Source of the DNA: Kordiimonas lipolytica
Lineage (GTDB): Bacteria; Pseudomonadota; Alphaproteobacteria; Sphingomonadales; Kordiimonadaceae
NCBI RefSeq assembly: GCF_001550065.1
Contig: NZ_LRUB01000015.1
Location: forward strand, 1-40,110
DNA length: 40,110 bases
Direction of reading: 5' to 3'
The first letter of the stretch is position 1; the number at the start of each line of letters is the position of its first letter. Positions 27,079 through 35,576 of this stretch are shown one piece after another. The notes below the pieces were generated by a model, which was not told where the DNA came from, searched no databases, and saw nothing but the letters and a program-made list of their open reading frames with translations. The translations under genes and the position numbers were made by a program.

Positions 27079-27438
27079 TTAGTTGGCGAGGGCGGCCTTA
27101 GCCTGATCCACAAGCGCTTCAAAAGCTGTTGGTTCGTGAATAGCAAGGTCGCTCAGTACTTTGCGGTCCAGCTCTACACCAGCGAGCTTCAGACCATGCA
27201 TGAACTGGCCGTATGGCAGGCCGAGAGCGCGCGCACCGGCGTTGATCCGCTGGATCCAGAGAGCGCGGAAGTTACGCTTCTTGGCTTTGCGGTCGCGGTA
27301 TGCGTACTGGCCGGCTTTTTCAACAGCCTGACGAGCAACTTTGATGGTATTCTTGCGACGGCCCCGGTAGCCTTTAGCTTCCTCGAGGACCTTCTTGTGA
27401 CGAGCGTGCGATGTTACACCGCGCTTAACACGTGCCAT
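27079..27438 (-). CDS. rplT: 50S ribosomal protein L20
   Basis: This 119-residue, highly basic protein is of normal L20 length with the typical start [19 protein letters not shown] and the C-terminal globular part ([20 protein letters not shown]). It binds 23S rRNA early in 50S assembly. rpmI lies 37 bp upstream. In many bacteria infC precedes these two; it is not here. Confidence 0.98.
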   Translation of the reverse strand: MARVKRGVTSHARHKKVLEEAKGYRGRRKNTIKVARQAVEKAGQYAYRDRKAKKRNFRALWIQRINAGARALGLPYGQFMHGLKLAGVELDRKVLSDLAIHEPTAFEALVDQAKAALAN

Positions 27439-27475
27439 GGTATATTTCTCCTAAACCTGAAGGGCCCGATACGGC

Positions 27476-27673
27476 TTAGCCGTAGGGCATGAACTTCTTA
27501 ACGATCGTAGCGTCAGCGTCACAAAGGACAGTGGTGCCACGGAGGTTACGGATTTGCTTGTTGGTGCGCTTGATCATACCGTGCTGTTTACCAGCCTGGT
27601 TGGCACGAACTTTACCAGAAGCGGTTAAGCTGAAGCGTTTTTTAACGCTCGATTTAGTCTTCATCTTGGGCAT
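27476..27673 (-). CDS. rpmI: 50S ribosomal protein L35
   Basis: This 65-residue protein has the family start [17 protein letters not shown], with the conserved [18 protein letters not shown]. It is a small late 50S subunit protein. It is the first gene of the rpmI-rplT-pheS-pheT run, behind a near-consensus promoter 88-116 bp upstream. Confidence 0.98.
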   Translation of the reverse strand: MPKMKTKSSVKKRFSLTASGKVRANQAGKQHGMIKRTNKQIRNLRGTTVLCDADATIVKKFMPYG

Positions 27674-27760
27674 TTTTTGTCCTTACTTAAACTAAAAGTT
27701 CCGACATAACTGAACAGCCACGGCAGCCCTTTACTGGCCGGACGGTTCGATGAAGCGCGC

Positions 27761-27789
27761 TGTATAACGCCGAAAGCTGCCGTTTGCAA
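27761..27789 (-). promoter_or_regulatory. Promoter of rpmI-rplT(-pheST)
   Basis: On the minus strand TTGCAA (27789-27784), exactly 17 bp and TATACA (27766-27761) form a strong sigma-70 type promoter. The expected transcript has a leader of about 80 nt before the rpmI ATG. Confidence 0.75.
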
Positions 27790-27887
27790 GCAGATTCATG
27801 GCTCTGTTCAGATTCGGTATAGGGCTTGCTTGTATCTATTGAAACACCATGGGAAGATAGAATCCAATCGTGTCATCAGGAGTAACC

Positions 27888-28745
27888 ATGAAACGACTTG
27901 TTCTCATCCTTATATCCATCTTTGGTCTGAGCCTTCAGGCGGCGGCCGCGCCTGCCTTGTGGCGCGTGGCGGATGACGACACGGAAGTCTATATTTTCGG
28001 CACGCTGCATATGCTCCAGGAAGGCACAACCTGGGCCAATGCCGGTATTACCAACGCGTTCAGCACATCCGACGCCCTTGTGGTAGAGCTTGACGACCGC
28101 GAGCTTGAGAAGGCCGGGCCACTGTTTCAGGATGCTGGCAAGTTACCGCTGGGGATGACCATGCGGCAGATTGTCGGCGACGGCATCTATAATGACGTTC
28201 GCCGACTGGCACGTCAGATGGACCTGCCGGCAGACACATTTCAGAATGTCAGGCCCTGGTATGCCGGCATGTCGCTAACCATCGTTAGCCTCACCAAAAT
28301 GGGATACGACCCCGCAAGCGGCGTTGACCAGACGCTGATCAGCGAGGCTCTTCGCCTACGGAAACCGATTCTCGGCATTGAAACCGCGGCCCAACAAGCA
28401 GGTTTGTTTGCCAAACTGACGCCCGCACAGGACAAAGCTCTGCTGGTGGATGCGCTCCGGCAGTCTGTCAATGTCAAAGCCTATATGACCGAGCTTCAGA
28501 GCGCCTGGCTTGAGGGTGACGAAGCCACGCTGGATAATTTGCTGAATGGCGAACTGATGAAAAAGGAAGGCCTGGGCCAACATCTGCTTTACGGTCGCAA
28601 CGAAGATTGGGCGCGCCAACTGACCGCCCTGATGAACAAACCAGGCAGATTTTTTGTCGCCGTCGGCACAGCGCATGTGGTTGGCGACAAGTCGTTGATT
28701 ATGTTTCTCTCGCAGCAGCGCCAGTTTCTGGAACGGGTCCAATAA
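27888..28745 (+). CDS. Exported TraB/GumN-family protein
   Basis: This 285-residue protein has a signal peptide (MKRLVLILISIFGLSLQA, cleavage near AAA-AP), so the mature part is periplasmic or outer-membrane attached. The TraB/GumN family marks are WRVADDDTEVYIFGTLHML at the start and the C-terminal FFVAVGTAHVVGDKSL, with the two GT/SxH-type motifs that resemble Tiki metalloproteases. Enzyme activity is unproven. CAGGAG precedes the ATG at 27888. It is a single gene divergent from rpmI. Confidence 0.9.
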   Translation: MKRLVLILISIFGLSLQAAAAPALWRVADDDTEVYIFGTLHMLQEGTTWANAGITNAFSTSDALVVELDDRELEKAGPLFQDAGKLPLGMTMRQIVGDGIYNDVRRLARQMDLPADTFQNVRPWYAGMSLTIVSLTKMGYDPASGVDQTLISEALRLRKPILGIETAAQQAGLFAKLTPAQDKALLVDALRQSVNVKAYMTELQSAWLEGDEATLDNLLNGELMKKEGLGQHLLYGRNEDWARQLTALMNKPGRFFVAVGTAHVVGDKSLIMFLSQQRQFLERVQ

Positions 28746-28756
28746 AGGGGAAAACC

Positions 28757-29839
28757 CTAGCTGTTGTCTTCTGACTTGAGAGCCGCGATTTCGGCCTTCA
28801 GCCGGTCGATTTCTTTCTGCTGTTCCACAAACAGACGCGCCCCAGCGTCAAAGGCCATAAAGGGTCCTGGCATCCAGGCATCTTCCTTTTCCGGGTACAT
28901 GGAAAAATCATCACCGAAAAGGGGCGCAGGAAGATCGGGAAAATAAGTCGCCCTGACCTGTTCATTGCCCTCTTTGAAATGATCCAGGAATGCCGCGGCG
29001 GCGCCCCGGGAAGGCTTGATGCCCTGGCCGGCAAAATGCTTGTCCAGCATACGAACCAGTGCCATGCGATAATGCTCCGACTGCTCGCCGAATCGGTCCT
29101 GCCGTTTCTGGTTGAAGGCCGCGAGGAATCGCTGCCCCAGTCTGCCAAGCGACCGGTTTTTTGTGGCGGGCAGGGACCAGCCCTGTTCCGAAGGCAAGTC
29201 AAGAATCTCGCAAAAGTCGGTGATCAGGTCGCCGCCAACCAGCCGCTTCCGGTCAAAAAGCCGGACCCGCATGGCCTCTTTCCCAAATACATCAGCATAG
29301 AGCCGGCAGGTTCGCCAATAATCAAACGCGACAGGCAGATCACCTTTGATCGTCAGGTCGGGTTTCTTGCGGTACTGGCCAACCTTCAGCGCCGTGGAAT
29401 AGAGGCTGGTAGCCGCCTGATCCTGCCGCCTGATATAGAAGACGATGCGGACCTCTTCAGCCAGAGAATGCAACAGGTCCGCCAATTGCTGCAGCTCTTC
29501 CGCCGTTTCAATGCGGCTATGGCAATGCTCGTTGGTCAGCACTATTCGCTCTGGTGCCGCGTCAGCCACCTCCGCTTTCAGGGCGGCGCTAAAATGCGCG
29601 CGAAAAGCTTCCAGCTCTTCATCTGATTTAACACGCACCTGGGCCATCAGGTTCTGGCGGCTGCTATCCGCCATCGCGTAAGCCGCCAATGCAGGCTGGT
29701 TGTCATCGCCCGGCGTGCGGGGAAACAGATACCCAAGGTCTGCGAGTCGGCGGCGGTTTGCCTGAAGGAAAGCCTGTATGCTGGTGGAGCCGGTTTTTTC
29801 GGCCCCTATGTGCAGATAACAGATTTTCACGCGCACCAT
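28757..29839 (-). CDS. Sulfotransferase-like P-loop protein
   Basis: This 360-residue protein begins with a sulfotransferase-type PAPS-binding loop (CYLHIGAEKTGSTSIQAFL), followed later by VFYIRRQDQAATSLYSTAL, which resembles the 3'-phosphate-binding segment. It ends with a short coiled coil (EQQKEIDRLKAEIAALK). Such proteins are usual in surface polysaccharide loci, but no glycan genes are near. The ATG at 29839 (MVRVKICYLHIG) starts 13 bp after the pyrF stop; the longer frame overlaps pyrF. Substrate unknown. Confidence 0.78.
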   Translation of the reverse strand: MVRVKICYLHIGAEKTGSTSIQAFLQANRRRLADLGYLFPRTPGDDNQPALAAYAMADSSRQNLMAQVRVKSDEELEAFRAHFSAALKAEVADAAPERIVLTNEHCHSRIETAEELQQLADLLHSLAEEVRIVFYIRRQDQAATSLYSTALKVGQYRKKPDLTIKGDLPVAFDYWRTCRLYADVFGKEAMRVRLFDRKRLVGGDLITDFCEILDLPSEQGWSLPATKNRSLGRLGQRFLAAFNQKRQDRFGEQSEHYRMALVRMLDKHFAGQGIKPSRGAAAAFLDHFKEGNEQVRATYFPDLPAPLFGDDFSMYPEKEDAWMPGPFMAFDAGARLFVEQQKEIDRLKAEIAALKSEDNS

Positions 29840-29852
29840 GACGTCAGGCCCG

Positions 29853-30566
29853 CTAGCTGTTAATGCTTGCGGCAATGGACCGGGCGGCTTCAGCCGGATC
29901 GTCCGCCTGGGTGATCGGGCGCCCGATCACCAGTACATCAGCGCCTGCCGAAACCGCATCCGAAGGTGTCATCACCCGCTTCTGGTCGCCTGCCGCACTG
30001 CCAGCCGGTCGGATGCCCGGCACCACCAGTTTGAAATCCGTTGATGTTGCCGCACGCGCCAGGGCGATCTCCCGCGGGCTGCATACCATACCGTCTAGCC
30101 CGCTTTTGTGTGCGAGGGCTGCAAGACGCGCCACCTGATCAGCAACCGGGTCGTTCACCCCGATTGCCTTAAGGTCATCATCGTCCATGCTGGTCAGGAT
30201 TGTCACACCGGCCACCCACGGCTTGTCATGACCATGCTTTTCTGCATCTTCAGCCGCTGTCTCAGCCGCGCGGCGCATCATCTCAGGCCCACCCTGGGTA
30301 TGGATCGTCAGGATTTTGGGACCAAGGGGCGCAACGGCACGAATGGCACCGGCCACCGTGTTGGGAATGTCATGAAACTTGAGATCAAGGAAGATCGGCA
30401 TGCCTGTCTCAGCCACAGCTTTGAAGCCATCAGCCCCATTGGCGCAGAAAAACTCAAGCCCTAGCTTGACGCCGCCGACTGTTCCCTGAAGCTTTCTTGC
30501 AAGCGCCACCGCAGATGCAGTCTCGGTTGTATCAAGGGCACAGAAAATGCGGTCACTTGGCTTCAT
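29853..30566 (-). CDS. pyrF: Orotidine 5'-phosphate decarboxylase
   Basis: This 237-residue TIM-barrel enzyme is of the short bacterial type. The catalytic Lys/Asp set is in IFLDLKFHDIPNTV, the phosphate-binding segment is LVVPGIRPAG, and DVLVIGRPITQADDP closes the barrel. It makes UMP, the last step of pyrimidine synthesis. AAAGAAAGGA precedes the ATG. lapA lies 48 bp upstream and the sulfotransferase-like gene follows immediately. Confidence 0.96.
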   Translation of the reverse strand: MKPSDRIFCALDTTETASAVALARKLQGTVGGVKLGLEFFCANGADGFKAVAETGMPIFLDLKFHDIPNTVAGAIRAVAPLGPKILTIHTQGGPEMMRRAAETAAEDAEKHGHDKPWVAGVTILTSMDDDDLKAIGVNDPVADQVARLAALAHKSGLDGMVCSPREIALARAATSTDFKLVVPGIRPAGSAAGDQKRVMTPSDAVSAGADVLVIGRPITQADDPAEAARSIAASINS

Positions 30567-30614
30567 GGGGCATCCTTTCTTCGGTCACCGGCAGACAGGG
30601 GATGGATGCAGGAC

Positions 30615-31004
30615 TTACTCGTCTTTCACCCGGTTTGGCAAGGCTTCACTGTCATTCCCACCTGCGCCGATTGCCGCAGCCTTGTGTGCTTCACCGGCTT
30701 TCGCCTTGTGTGCGTCTTCCGAAAGCGCAGAAACCTGATCTTCAAGAAAAGACGCGCGGCGTTCGGCCTGCCTGCGCCTGGCAAACCCCTTAAGCCGCAG
30801 CCACCCCGTTACCCCGGCCGCGAGCATCAGGCCGATAAAGATTCCGGCAAAAACCAGCAGGAAGGCCGGAACAGGGAAATTGAATTCGAAAGGCTCGAAG
30901 CTAAGCTGCACCGGGCCCCGGTTGTTGACCGAGAAAAGAATCAGGAAAAGCGCCAGCAAAATCCAGAAAAGGCGGCGAATCAAGCTGGCGAGCGACTGTG
31001 CCAT
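30615..31004 (-). CDS. LapA-domain inner-membrane protein (DUF1049)
   Basis: This 129-residue protein has two membrane segments at about 12-25 (LFWILLALFLILFSV) and 45-68 (FLLVFAGIFIGLMLAAGVTG), with the LapA-type NNRGPVQLSFEPF between them. A charged cytoplasmic tail (about 70-129) has coiled-coil character. E. coli LapA works with LapB in controlling LpxC; this homolog's role is inferred by family only. It lies between ihfB and pyrF, a usual alphaproteobacterial neighbourhood. Confidence 0.85.
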   Translation of the reverse strand: MAQSLASLIRRLFWILLALFLILFSVNNRGPVQLSFEPFEFNFPVPAFLLVFAGIFIGLMLAAGVTGWLRLKGFARRRQAERRASFLEDQVSALSEDAHKAKAGEAHKAAAIGAGGNDSEALPNRVKDE

Positions 31005-31047
31005 GTCAGTCTTTCATACATCTGTGGGTGTGGTTTGAGCGCCCTGA

Positions 31048-31323
31048 TCAGGAGTTCAGGCGCTCGCGAAGGTCTTTACCGGTCTTGAAATAAGGAACCC
31101 GCTTTTCGGCAACTTCCACCTTTTCACCAGTGCGAGGATTGCGACCAACCCTGGCTGGGCGCTCCTTTACGGAAAATGCCCCGAAGCCGCGCAGTTCCAC
31201 ACGATCACCGCGCGAAAGGGCTGCTGTAATTTCATCGAAAATCTTGGAAACAATGCGCTCAACATCCCGATAATAGAGATGGGGGTTGGCTTCAGCTATT
31301 TTTGCAATCAACTCAGATTTGAT
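31048..31323 (-). CDS. ihfB: Integration host factor beta subunit
   Basis: This 91-residue DNA-bending protein has an N-terminal [37 protein letters not shown] and the arm with the intercalating Pro in [12 protein letters not shown]. It forms the IHF heterodimer with IhfA. The ATG at 31323 gives the normal length; the frame extends to 31473 without support. rpsA upstream is closed by its own terminator, so ihfB should have a promoter in 31324-31550. Confidence 0.95.
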   Translation of the reverse strand: MKSELIAKIAEANPHLYYRDVERIVSKIFDEITAALSRGDRVELRGFGAFSVKERPARVGRNPRTGEKVEVAEKRVPYFKTGKDLRERLNS

Positions 31324-31507
31324 CATCTGCGTCCTCCCCTGGGGGCCAAAATCTTGTGCACTCAAAACCCGGGTACCTAATGTGCTTTTTCCAAAAGTGC
31401 CATCTGATGACGCTGTCGTCAAGATAAGCCTTTCAATTAAAAGAGTTTTTAACAAGAAGAATCGATTCGACACATAATCAGGACACGGATTTGTCCGTTC
31501 CTGATAC

Positions 31508-31529
31508 CTGAAACCAGACCCGGTTTCAG
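31508..31529. other. Hairpin between rpsA and ihfB
   Basis: CTGAAACC (31508-31515) and GGTTTCAG (31522-31529) form a perfect 8-bp stem with a 6-base loop. It lies just beyond the rpsA terminator and upstream of ihfB; function not clear. Confidence 0.45.
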
Positions 31530-31550
31530 TAAAGGCAGCAAGCAGGCAAA

Positions 31551-31580
31551 AGAAAAGGCCGCCCCAAATGGAGCGGCCTT
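31551..31580 (-). terminator. Rho-independent terminator of rpsA
   Basis: On the minus strand AAGGCCGC pairs with GCGGCCTT (plus-strand 31555-31562 and 31573-31580), followed by TTTTCTTTT, about 30 bp after the rpsA stop. Confidence 0.9.
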
Positions 31581-31608
31581 CAAATCAGGTCCCCGAAGGG
31601 AAATCCGA

Positions 31609-33312
31609 TTACTTGTCTTCTTTGGCTTTCTCAAGCGCAGCACCAAGGATGTCACCGAGGCTGGCACCGGAGTCGGCAGAACCATACTGCTCAACAGCAG
31701 CTTTTTCTTCTGCAACTTCGAGGGCCTTGATGGACAGGTTCATCTTGCGGGAACCTTTGTCCATGCCAGTTACCATGGCATCAACCTTGTCGCCTTCAGC
31801 GAAACGCTCTGGGCGCTGGTCAGCGCGGTCACGAGCGAGGTCGGAACGACGGATAAAGGCAGTTACGCCGCTGTCGCCAACTTCAACTTCGATACCGTTG
31901 TCGTTAACGGCTTTAACAACACAGGTAACCTGCTCGCCTTTCTTCTTGGAAGAAACATTGGCAAATGGGTCACCGGACAGTTGCTTGATGCCAAGGGAGA
32001 TACGCTCTTTCTTGGTGTCAACGTCCAGAACAACGGCTTTAACAGTGTCGCCTTTCTTGTAGTCCTGGATGGCTTCTTCACCGGAACGCTCCCAATCGAG
32101 GTCCGAGAGGTGAACCATGCCGTCAACGTCGCCGTCGAGGCCAATGAACAGACCGAATTCGGTGATGTTCTTAACTTCGCCTTCGATTTCAGTACCTTGT
32201 GGGTACTTGCCTTCGAACGCTTCCCATGGGTTCTCGCCACACTGCTTGAGGCCGAGGGAGATACGGCGCTTCGCAGGATCAACCTCGAGAACCATAACTT
32301 CCACTTCCTGGCTGGTGGATACGATCTTGCCAGGGTGTACGTTTTTCTTAACCCAGCTCATCTCACTAACGTGTACGAGGCCTTCAACGCCGGACTCGAG
32401 CTCAACGAAGGCACCATAGTCGGTGATGTTGGTCACTGTACCGGTGAACTTGGCACCCACTGGGTATTTGGCTTCGATGCCTTCCCATGGGTCTGCAGCC
32501 AGCTGCTTCATGCCAAGGCTGATGCGCTGAGTTTCTGGGTTGATGCGAACAACCTGTACCTTCACGGTCTCACCGATGGAGAGAACCTCAGAAGGATGAT
32601 TCACACGACGCCAGCTGATGTCGGTAACGTGCAGGAGGCCGTCAATGCCGCCCAGGTCAACGAAGGCACCGTAGTCAGTGATGTTCTTAACAACACCCTC
32701 AACAGCATCACCTTCCTCAAGCTTGCCCATCAGTTCAGCGCGCTGCTCTGCACGATCCTCTTCGAGAACGGCACGGCGGGAAACAACGATGTTGCCACGA
32801 CGACGGTCCATTTTCAGGATCTGGAACGGCTGCTCGATGTTCATCAGAGGCGTTACGTCACGGATCGGACGGATATCAACCTGAGAACCTGGCAGGAACG
32901 CAACAGCACCGTTGAGGTCAACGGTAAAGCCGCCCTTAACGCGGCCGAAGATAACGCCGTCAACGCGGGCATCGCCTTCAAACGCTTTTTCAAGCTCAGT
33001 CCAGGCTTCTTCACGGCGGGCTTTGTCGCGAGACAGGATCGCTTCGCCAAGAGCGTTCTCAACGCGGTCAACGTACACTTCTACAGTGTCACCAACGTTG
33101 ATCTCAGCAGCTTTACCGGCCGGAGCAAATTCTTTGAGTGGAACGCGGCCCTCAGCTTTGAGCCCGATATCCACAATTGCGAAGTCGTTTTCAACGGAAA
33201 CGACGGTGCCTTTTACGACGCGGCCTTCAAAGCCTTCGTCTTCAGTTGGCAGAGTTTCATTCAGAAGCGCTTCAAAATCGGAAACGCTCGGCATTTTTGC
33301 CGCTTCAGACAT
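31609..33312 (-). CDS. rpsA: 30S ribosomal protein S1
   Basis: This 567-residue protein is close to the 557 residues of E. coli S1, with repeated S1/OB-fold RNA-binding domains seen as the segments VKNITDYGAFVDLGGIDGLL, VTNITDYGAFVELESGVEGL and VKNITEFGLFIGLDGDVDG, plus less regular N- and C-terminal copies. It brings mRNAs to the 30S subunit. GGAAG precedes the ATG. A stable terminator follows. The leader contains a 9-bp inverted repeat (33371/33419). Confidence 0.97.
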   Translation of the reverse strand: MSEAAKMPSVSDFEALLNETLPTEDEGFEGRVVKGTVVSVENDFAIVDIGLKAEGRVPLKEFAPAGKAAEINVGDTVEVYVDRVENALGEAILSRDKARREEAWTELEKAFEGDARVDGVIFGRVKGGFTVDLNGAVAFLPGSQVDIRPIRDVTPLMNIEQPFQILKMDRRRGNIVVSRRAVLEEDRAEQRAELMGKLEEGDAVEGVVKNITDYGAFVDLGGIDGLLHVTDISWRRVNHPSEVLSIGETVKVQVVRINPETQRISLGMKQLAADPWEGIEAKYPVGAKFTGTVTNITDYGAFVELESGVEGLVHVSEMSWVKKNVHPGKIVSTSQEVEVMVLEVDPAKRRISLGLKQCGENPWEAFEGKYPQGTEIEGEVKNITEFGLFIGLDGDVDGMVHLSDLDWERSGEEAIQDYKKGDTVKAVVLDVDTKKERISLGIKQLSGDPFANVSSKKKGEQVTCVVKAVNDNGIEVEVGDSGVTAFIRRSDLARDRADQRPERFAEGDKVDAMVTGMDKGSRKMNLSIKALEVAEEKAAVEQYGSADSGASLGDILGAALEKAKEDK

Positions 33313-33370
33313 GTATGTCTTCCTTTCAACATATATATTTCTTTGCCTGCCGGTTGGCTCCGGCGGTCTT

Positions 33371-33427
33371 CTTCCGAAGGGGTATCTAAAGACAGGACCA
33401 TCCCACCTTTTTCATGAACTTCGGAAG
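33371..33427. other. 9-bp inverted repeat upstream of rpsA
   Basis: CTTCCGAAG (33371-33379) and CTTCGGAAG (33419-33427) are exact reverse complements 39 bp apart, 59-115 bp before the rpsA start. Each arm is itself nearly palindromic. It may be a leader RNA structure (S1 genes are often autoregulated) or two copies of a protein site. Confidence 0.4.
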
Positions 33428-33508
33428 CCTCTAACACCAACAACAAAATGATCCCGCTCGGGCAAGCCCTGGGGCCTGACCATCGGGACCGCGTGGAAGC
33501 GTCTTCGG

Positions 33509-34150
33509 CTATTGGGGCGTCAACCTGTCTTTGACAAGATTGGCCGCCCGTAAAAACACGGCGTCTATATCCAAATTACTTGTATCAAGCAAGAGGGCAT
33601 CTTCGGCGGGCTTCAAAGGGGCATCTTTTCGGCCCATATCCCGCTCGTCCCGTGCGCGAACGTCAGCGAGTATAGCATCAAAATCGGCCGCCTGGCCACG
33701 GCCTTCCATCTCAAGCCTGCGGCGCTCCGCGCGCACCTCTGCGCTCGCGGTAACAAACAGCTTCAGATCAGCGTCCGGGCACACCACGGTGCCAATGTCC
33801 CGGCCGTCCAGCACCGCCCCCTTTTTCCCGCCTGGCGGATTCGCAGCGAAATTCTTCTGAAAATCCAGAAGGTTAGCGCGAACGCGGGGCATGGCCGCAA
33901 CCTTGGATGCCGCCCCACCCGTAGCTTCTGCCCGCAGCTCAGGATCATCAAAAAGACTGAGGTCAAGGTTGGCTGAAGCGTCTTCCGCGGCCGTGGTATC
34001 TGCTGGGTCAATCCCGCGTTTCAGAAGCGTCAGCCCAACCGCCCGGTAAAGCGCGCCCGTGTCCAAATAGGCAAAGCCGAACTCGGCCGCCAGCCGCCGC
34101 GCCAAAGTACCCTTTCCGGCTGCTGCCGGGCCGTCAATTGCAATAATCAC
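33509..34150 (-). CDS. cmk: Cytidylate kinase
   Basis: This 213-residue NMP kinase starts at GTG 34150. It has the P-loop IAIDGPAAAGKGTLARRLA, the family's YLDTGALYRAVGL, the GRDIGTVVCPDADLK region and RARDERDMGRKDAPLKPAEDA. It phosphorylates CMP and dCMP. It is 196 bp upstream of rpsA, the usual cmk-rpsA order, but aroA, which commonly precedes it, is separated here by two plus-strand genes. Confidence 0.96.
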   Translation of the reverse strand: MIIAIDGPAAAGKGTLARRLAAEFGFAYLDTGALYRAVGLTLLKRGIDPADTTAAEDASANLDLSLFDDPELRAEATGGAASKVAAMPRVRANLLDFQKNFAANPPGGKKGAVLDGRDIGTVVCPDADLKLFVTASAEVRAERRRLEMEGRGQAADFDAILADVRARDERDMGRKDAPLKPAEDALLLDTSNLDIDAVFLRAANLVKDRLTPQ

Positions 34151-34232
34151 TGCGAATCACCCTTCCTGCGTTCGCCGGTTTATAGGAATAATGGCCCCGT
34201 TGCGCCAGCATGAAAAAGTTTGGCACAAAGGA

Positions 34233-34262
34233 TTCGACTCTTTTTTCGCCTGCTGATATAAG
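34233..34262 (+). promoter_or_regulatory. Possible promoter of the VOC gene
   Basis: TTCGAC (34233-34238), 18 bp and TATAAG (34257-34262) lie 22 bp before the ATG at 34285. Confidence 0.4.
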
Positions 34263-34284
34263 TGAACAAAACAGGAACATTTAG

Positions 34285-34740
34285 ATGAATTTGAAAATCA
34301 TTCTACTGGCGCTGGCAGGCCTTTTGACAACTGGTGCCACACAAGCATATGGAGCCGACCCGATGATCGACAGCATCACCCCCGTCCTGCCCGTGGACAG
34401 GATCGAACCTTCCATCACCTTCTTTGAAAAAATCGGTTTCAAGGTGACCACCGAAGTGCCGGAAGAAGACCACCTTGGATTTGCGATCATCTCAGACGGC
34501 AAGATTGACCTTATGTATCAGACCCGAACCAGCATTGCGGCAGATACGGACATCGAAGGCGGGTCGCCCGTTTTGCTGTTTGTTACCGTGCCGGATATCG
34601 ATGCCGTCGCGAAAGCGCTGGGCGATAGCTTTGAAATTGTGATGTCGCGGCGAGAGACATTCTATGGCGCGACCGAGATCGGGTACCGGGAGCCCGGCGG
34701 CCACATTGTAACCTTCGCAGAGTTCAAGGCAGAAAACTGA
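34285..34740 (+). CDS. Exported VOC-fold (glyoxalase-like) protein
   Basis: This 151-residue protein has a signal peptide (MNLKIILLALAGLLTTGATQ, cleavage near AYG-AD), followed by one VOC module of about 125 residues (SITPVLPVDRIEPSITFFEK, then YREPGGHIVTFAEF). VOC proteins are usually cytoplasmic enzymes or drug-binding proteins, so a secreted single-module form is unusual. The metal-binding residues cannot be assigned with certainty: a usual His at the start is replaced by Pro/Leu-rich sequence, while the final Glu (FAEF) is present. It is divergent from cmk and 62 bp upstream of the next gene. Confidence 0.8.
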   Translation: MNLKIILLALAGLLTTGATQAYGADPMIDSITPVLPVDRIEPSITFFEKIGFKVTTEVPEEDHLGFAIISDGKIDLMYQTRTSIAADTDIEGGSPVLLFVTVPDIDAVAKALGDSFEIVMSRRETFYGATEIGYREPGGHIVTFAEFKAEN

Positions 34741-34802
34741 AGCTAGGGTTGACATCTAATAGCGATGTGCCTCCACTTGTTGGCAAACAAGAGGGGGCAC
34801 TT

Positions 34803-35576
34803 GTGAAAAAGCTTTTAGACAACATACACTTTTATATCTTCGGCATCTTTACCGGGATAGTGCTCTCCGGTGTCCTCTATTTATTTGGTACCAAATCAGG
34901 TTTGCTGGATTGGATTTACCAGCACGAGGCCCTAGCTGGTTCTTTGATCGCTGCTATTGCTGCCGCCTCAACAGTCTTGTATCTGCATCTGCAGATTCGT
35001 CAAAATGGACTACATGAGGAGCAACAACGACAAGGTCGGCTTGATGCAGAACGTTCTATACTTGCTCATGCGCTGGATGATCTTAGCGGATATGCCAATT
35101 TGTGCCTCGAGCAAGCCAAAGTCATGGCAAGTAACAACACCTCTAGACCCGAGCCTCCAGTTCTGCCCATGGAGTCAATACGTACCGTAAAAGCTTGCAT
35201 TGAATTCGCGCCTAATCAACCGCGGTCAAGAATGATGTCTCTTTTGAATAATATCCAAGTCGGCAAGTCTCGACTTTCTGACGAAATTTCGGAATATGTT
35301 GGAAGAGAAAATCGACGCTGGCCTAGCGATTACACGCCCGATGAAAAACTAAAATATTACTTTATTTCAGCTACTACTTTTGTAGAAATTTCCCTGCAAA
35401 TTCAAAGCCTTTGGGATTTCGCCAGATCCGAATCTCCTACCGACTTCACCTCCATCAGTTTCCAATTCAGAATTAGCCGAATCCTTCATCCGCAAACATC
35501 GGGTTGGTTGACATGGGGTGGTTTTGCAGAACACCTGTCGAATCATCTGGACGAAAAAGACTATCTATCTGTCTGA
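34803..35576 (+). CDS. Membrane protein of unknown function, AT-richer than its surroundings
   Basis: I choose GTG 34803, preceded by GAGGGGG, giving 257 residues; a TTG start at 34749 in the same frame is possible. Two membrane segments lie at about 10-30 (FYIFGIFTGIVLSGVLYLFG) and 42-63 (LAGSLIAAIAAASTVLYLHL). A charged helical stretch (QIRQNGLHEEQQRQGRLDAE) and a cytoplasmic domain of about 180 residues with no recognised family follow. Codon choice is visibly richer in A/T than in the neighbours (for example around 35340-35410), a sign of transfer. The last 12 bp overlap the 3' end of convergent aroA. Confidence 0.7.
   Translation: MKKLLDNIHFYIFGIFTGIVLSGVLYLFGTKSGLLDWIYQHEALAGSLIAAIAAASTVLYLHLQIRQNGLHEEQQRQGRLDAERSILAHALDDLSGYANLCLEQAKVMASNNTSRPEPPVLPMESIRTVKACIEFAPNQPRSRMMSLLNNIQVGKSRLSDEISEYVGRENRRWPSDYTPDEKLKYYFISATTFVEISLQIQSLWDFARSESPTDFTSISFQFRISRILHPQTSGWLTWGGFAEHLSNHLDEKDYLSV

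Noticed and set aside
31981..33417. Long plus-strand open frame (over 470 codons) opposite rpsA
   Set aside because: It mirrors the codon bias of highly expressed rpsA; the product has no domain and the rpsA call is certain.
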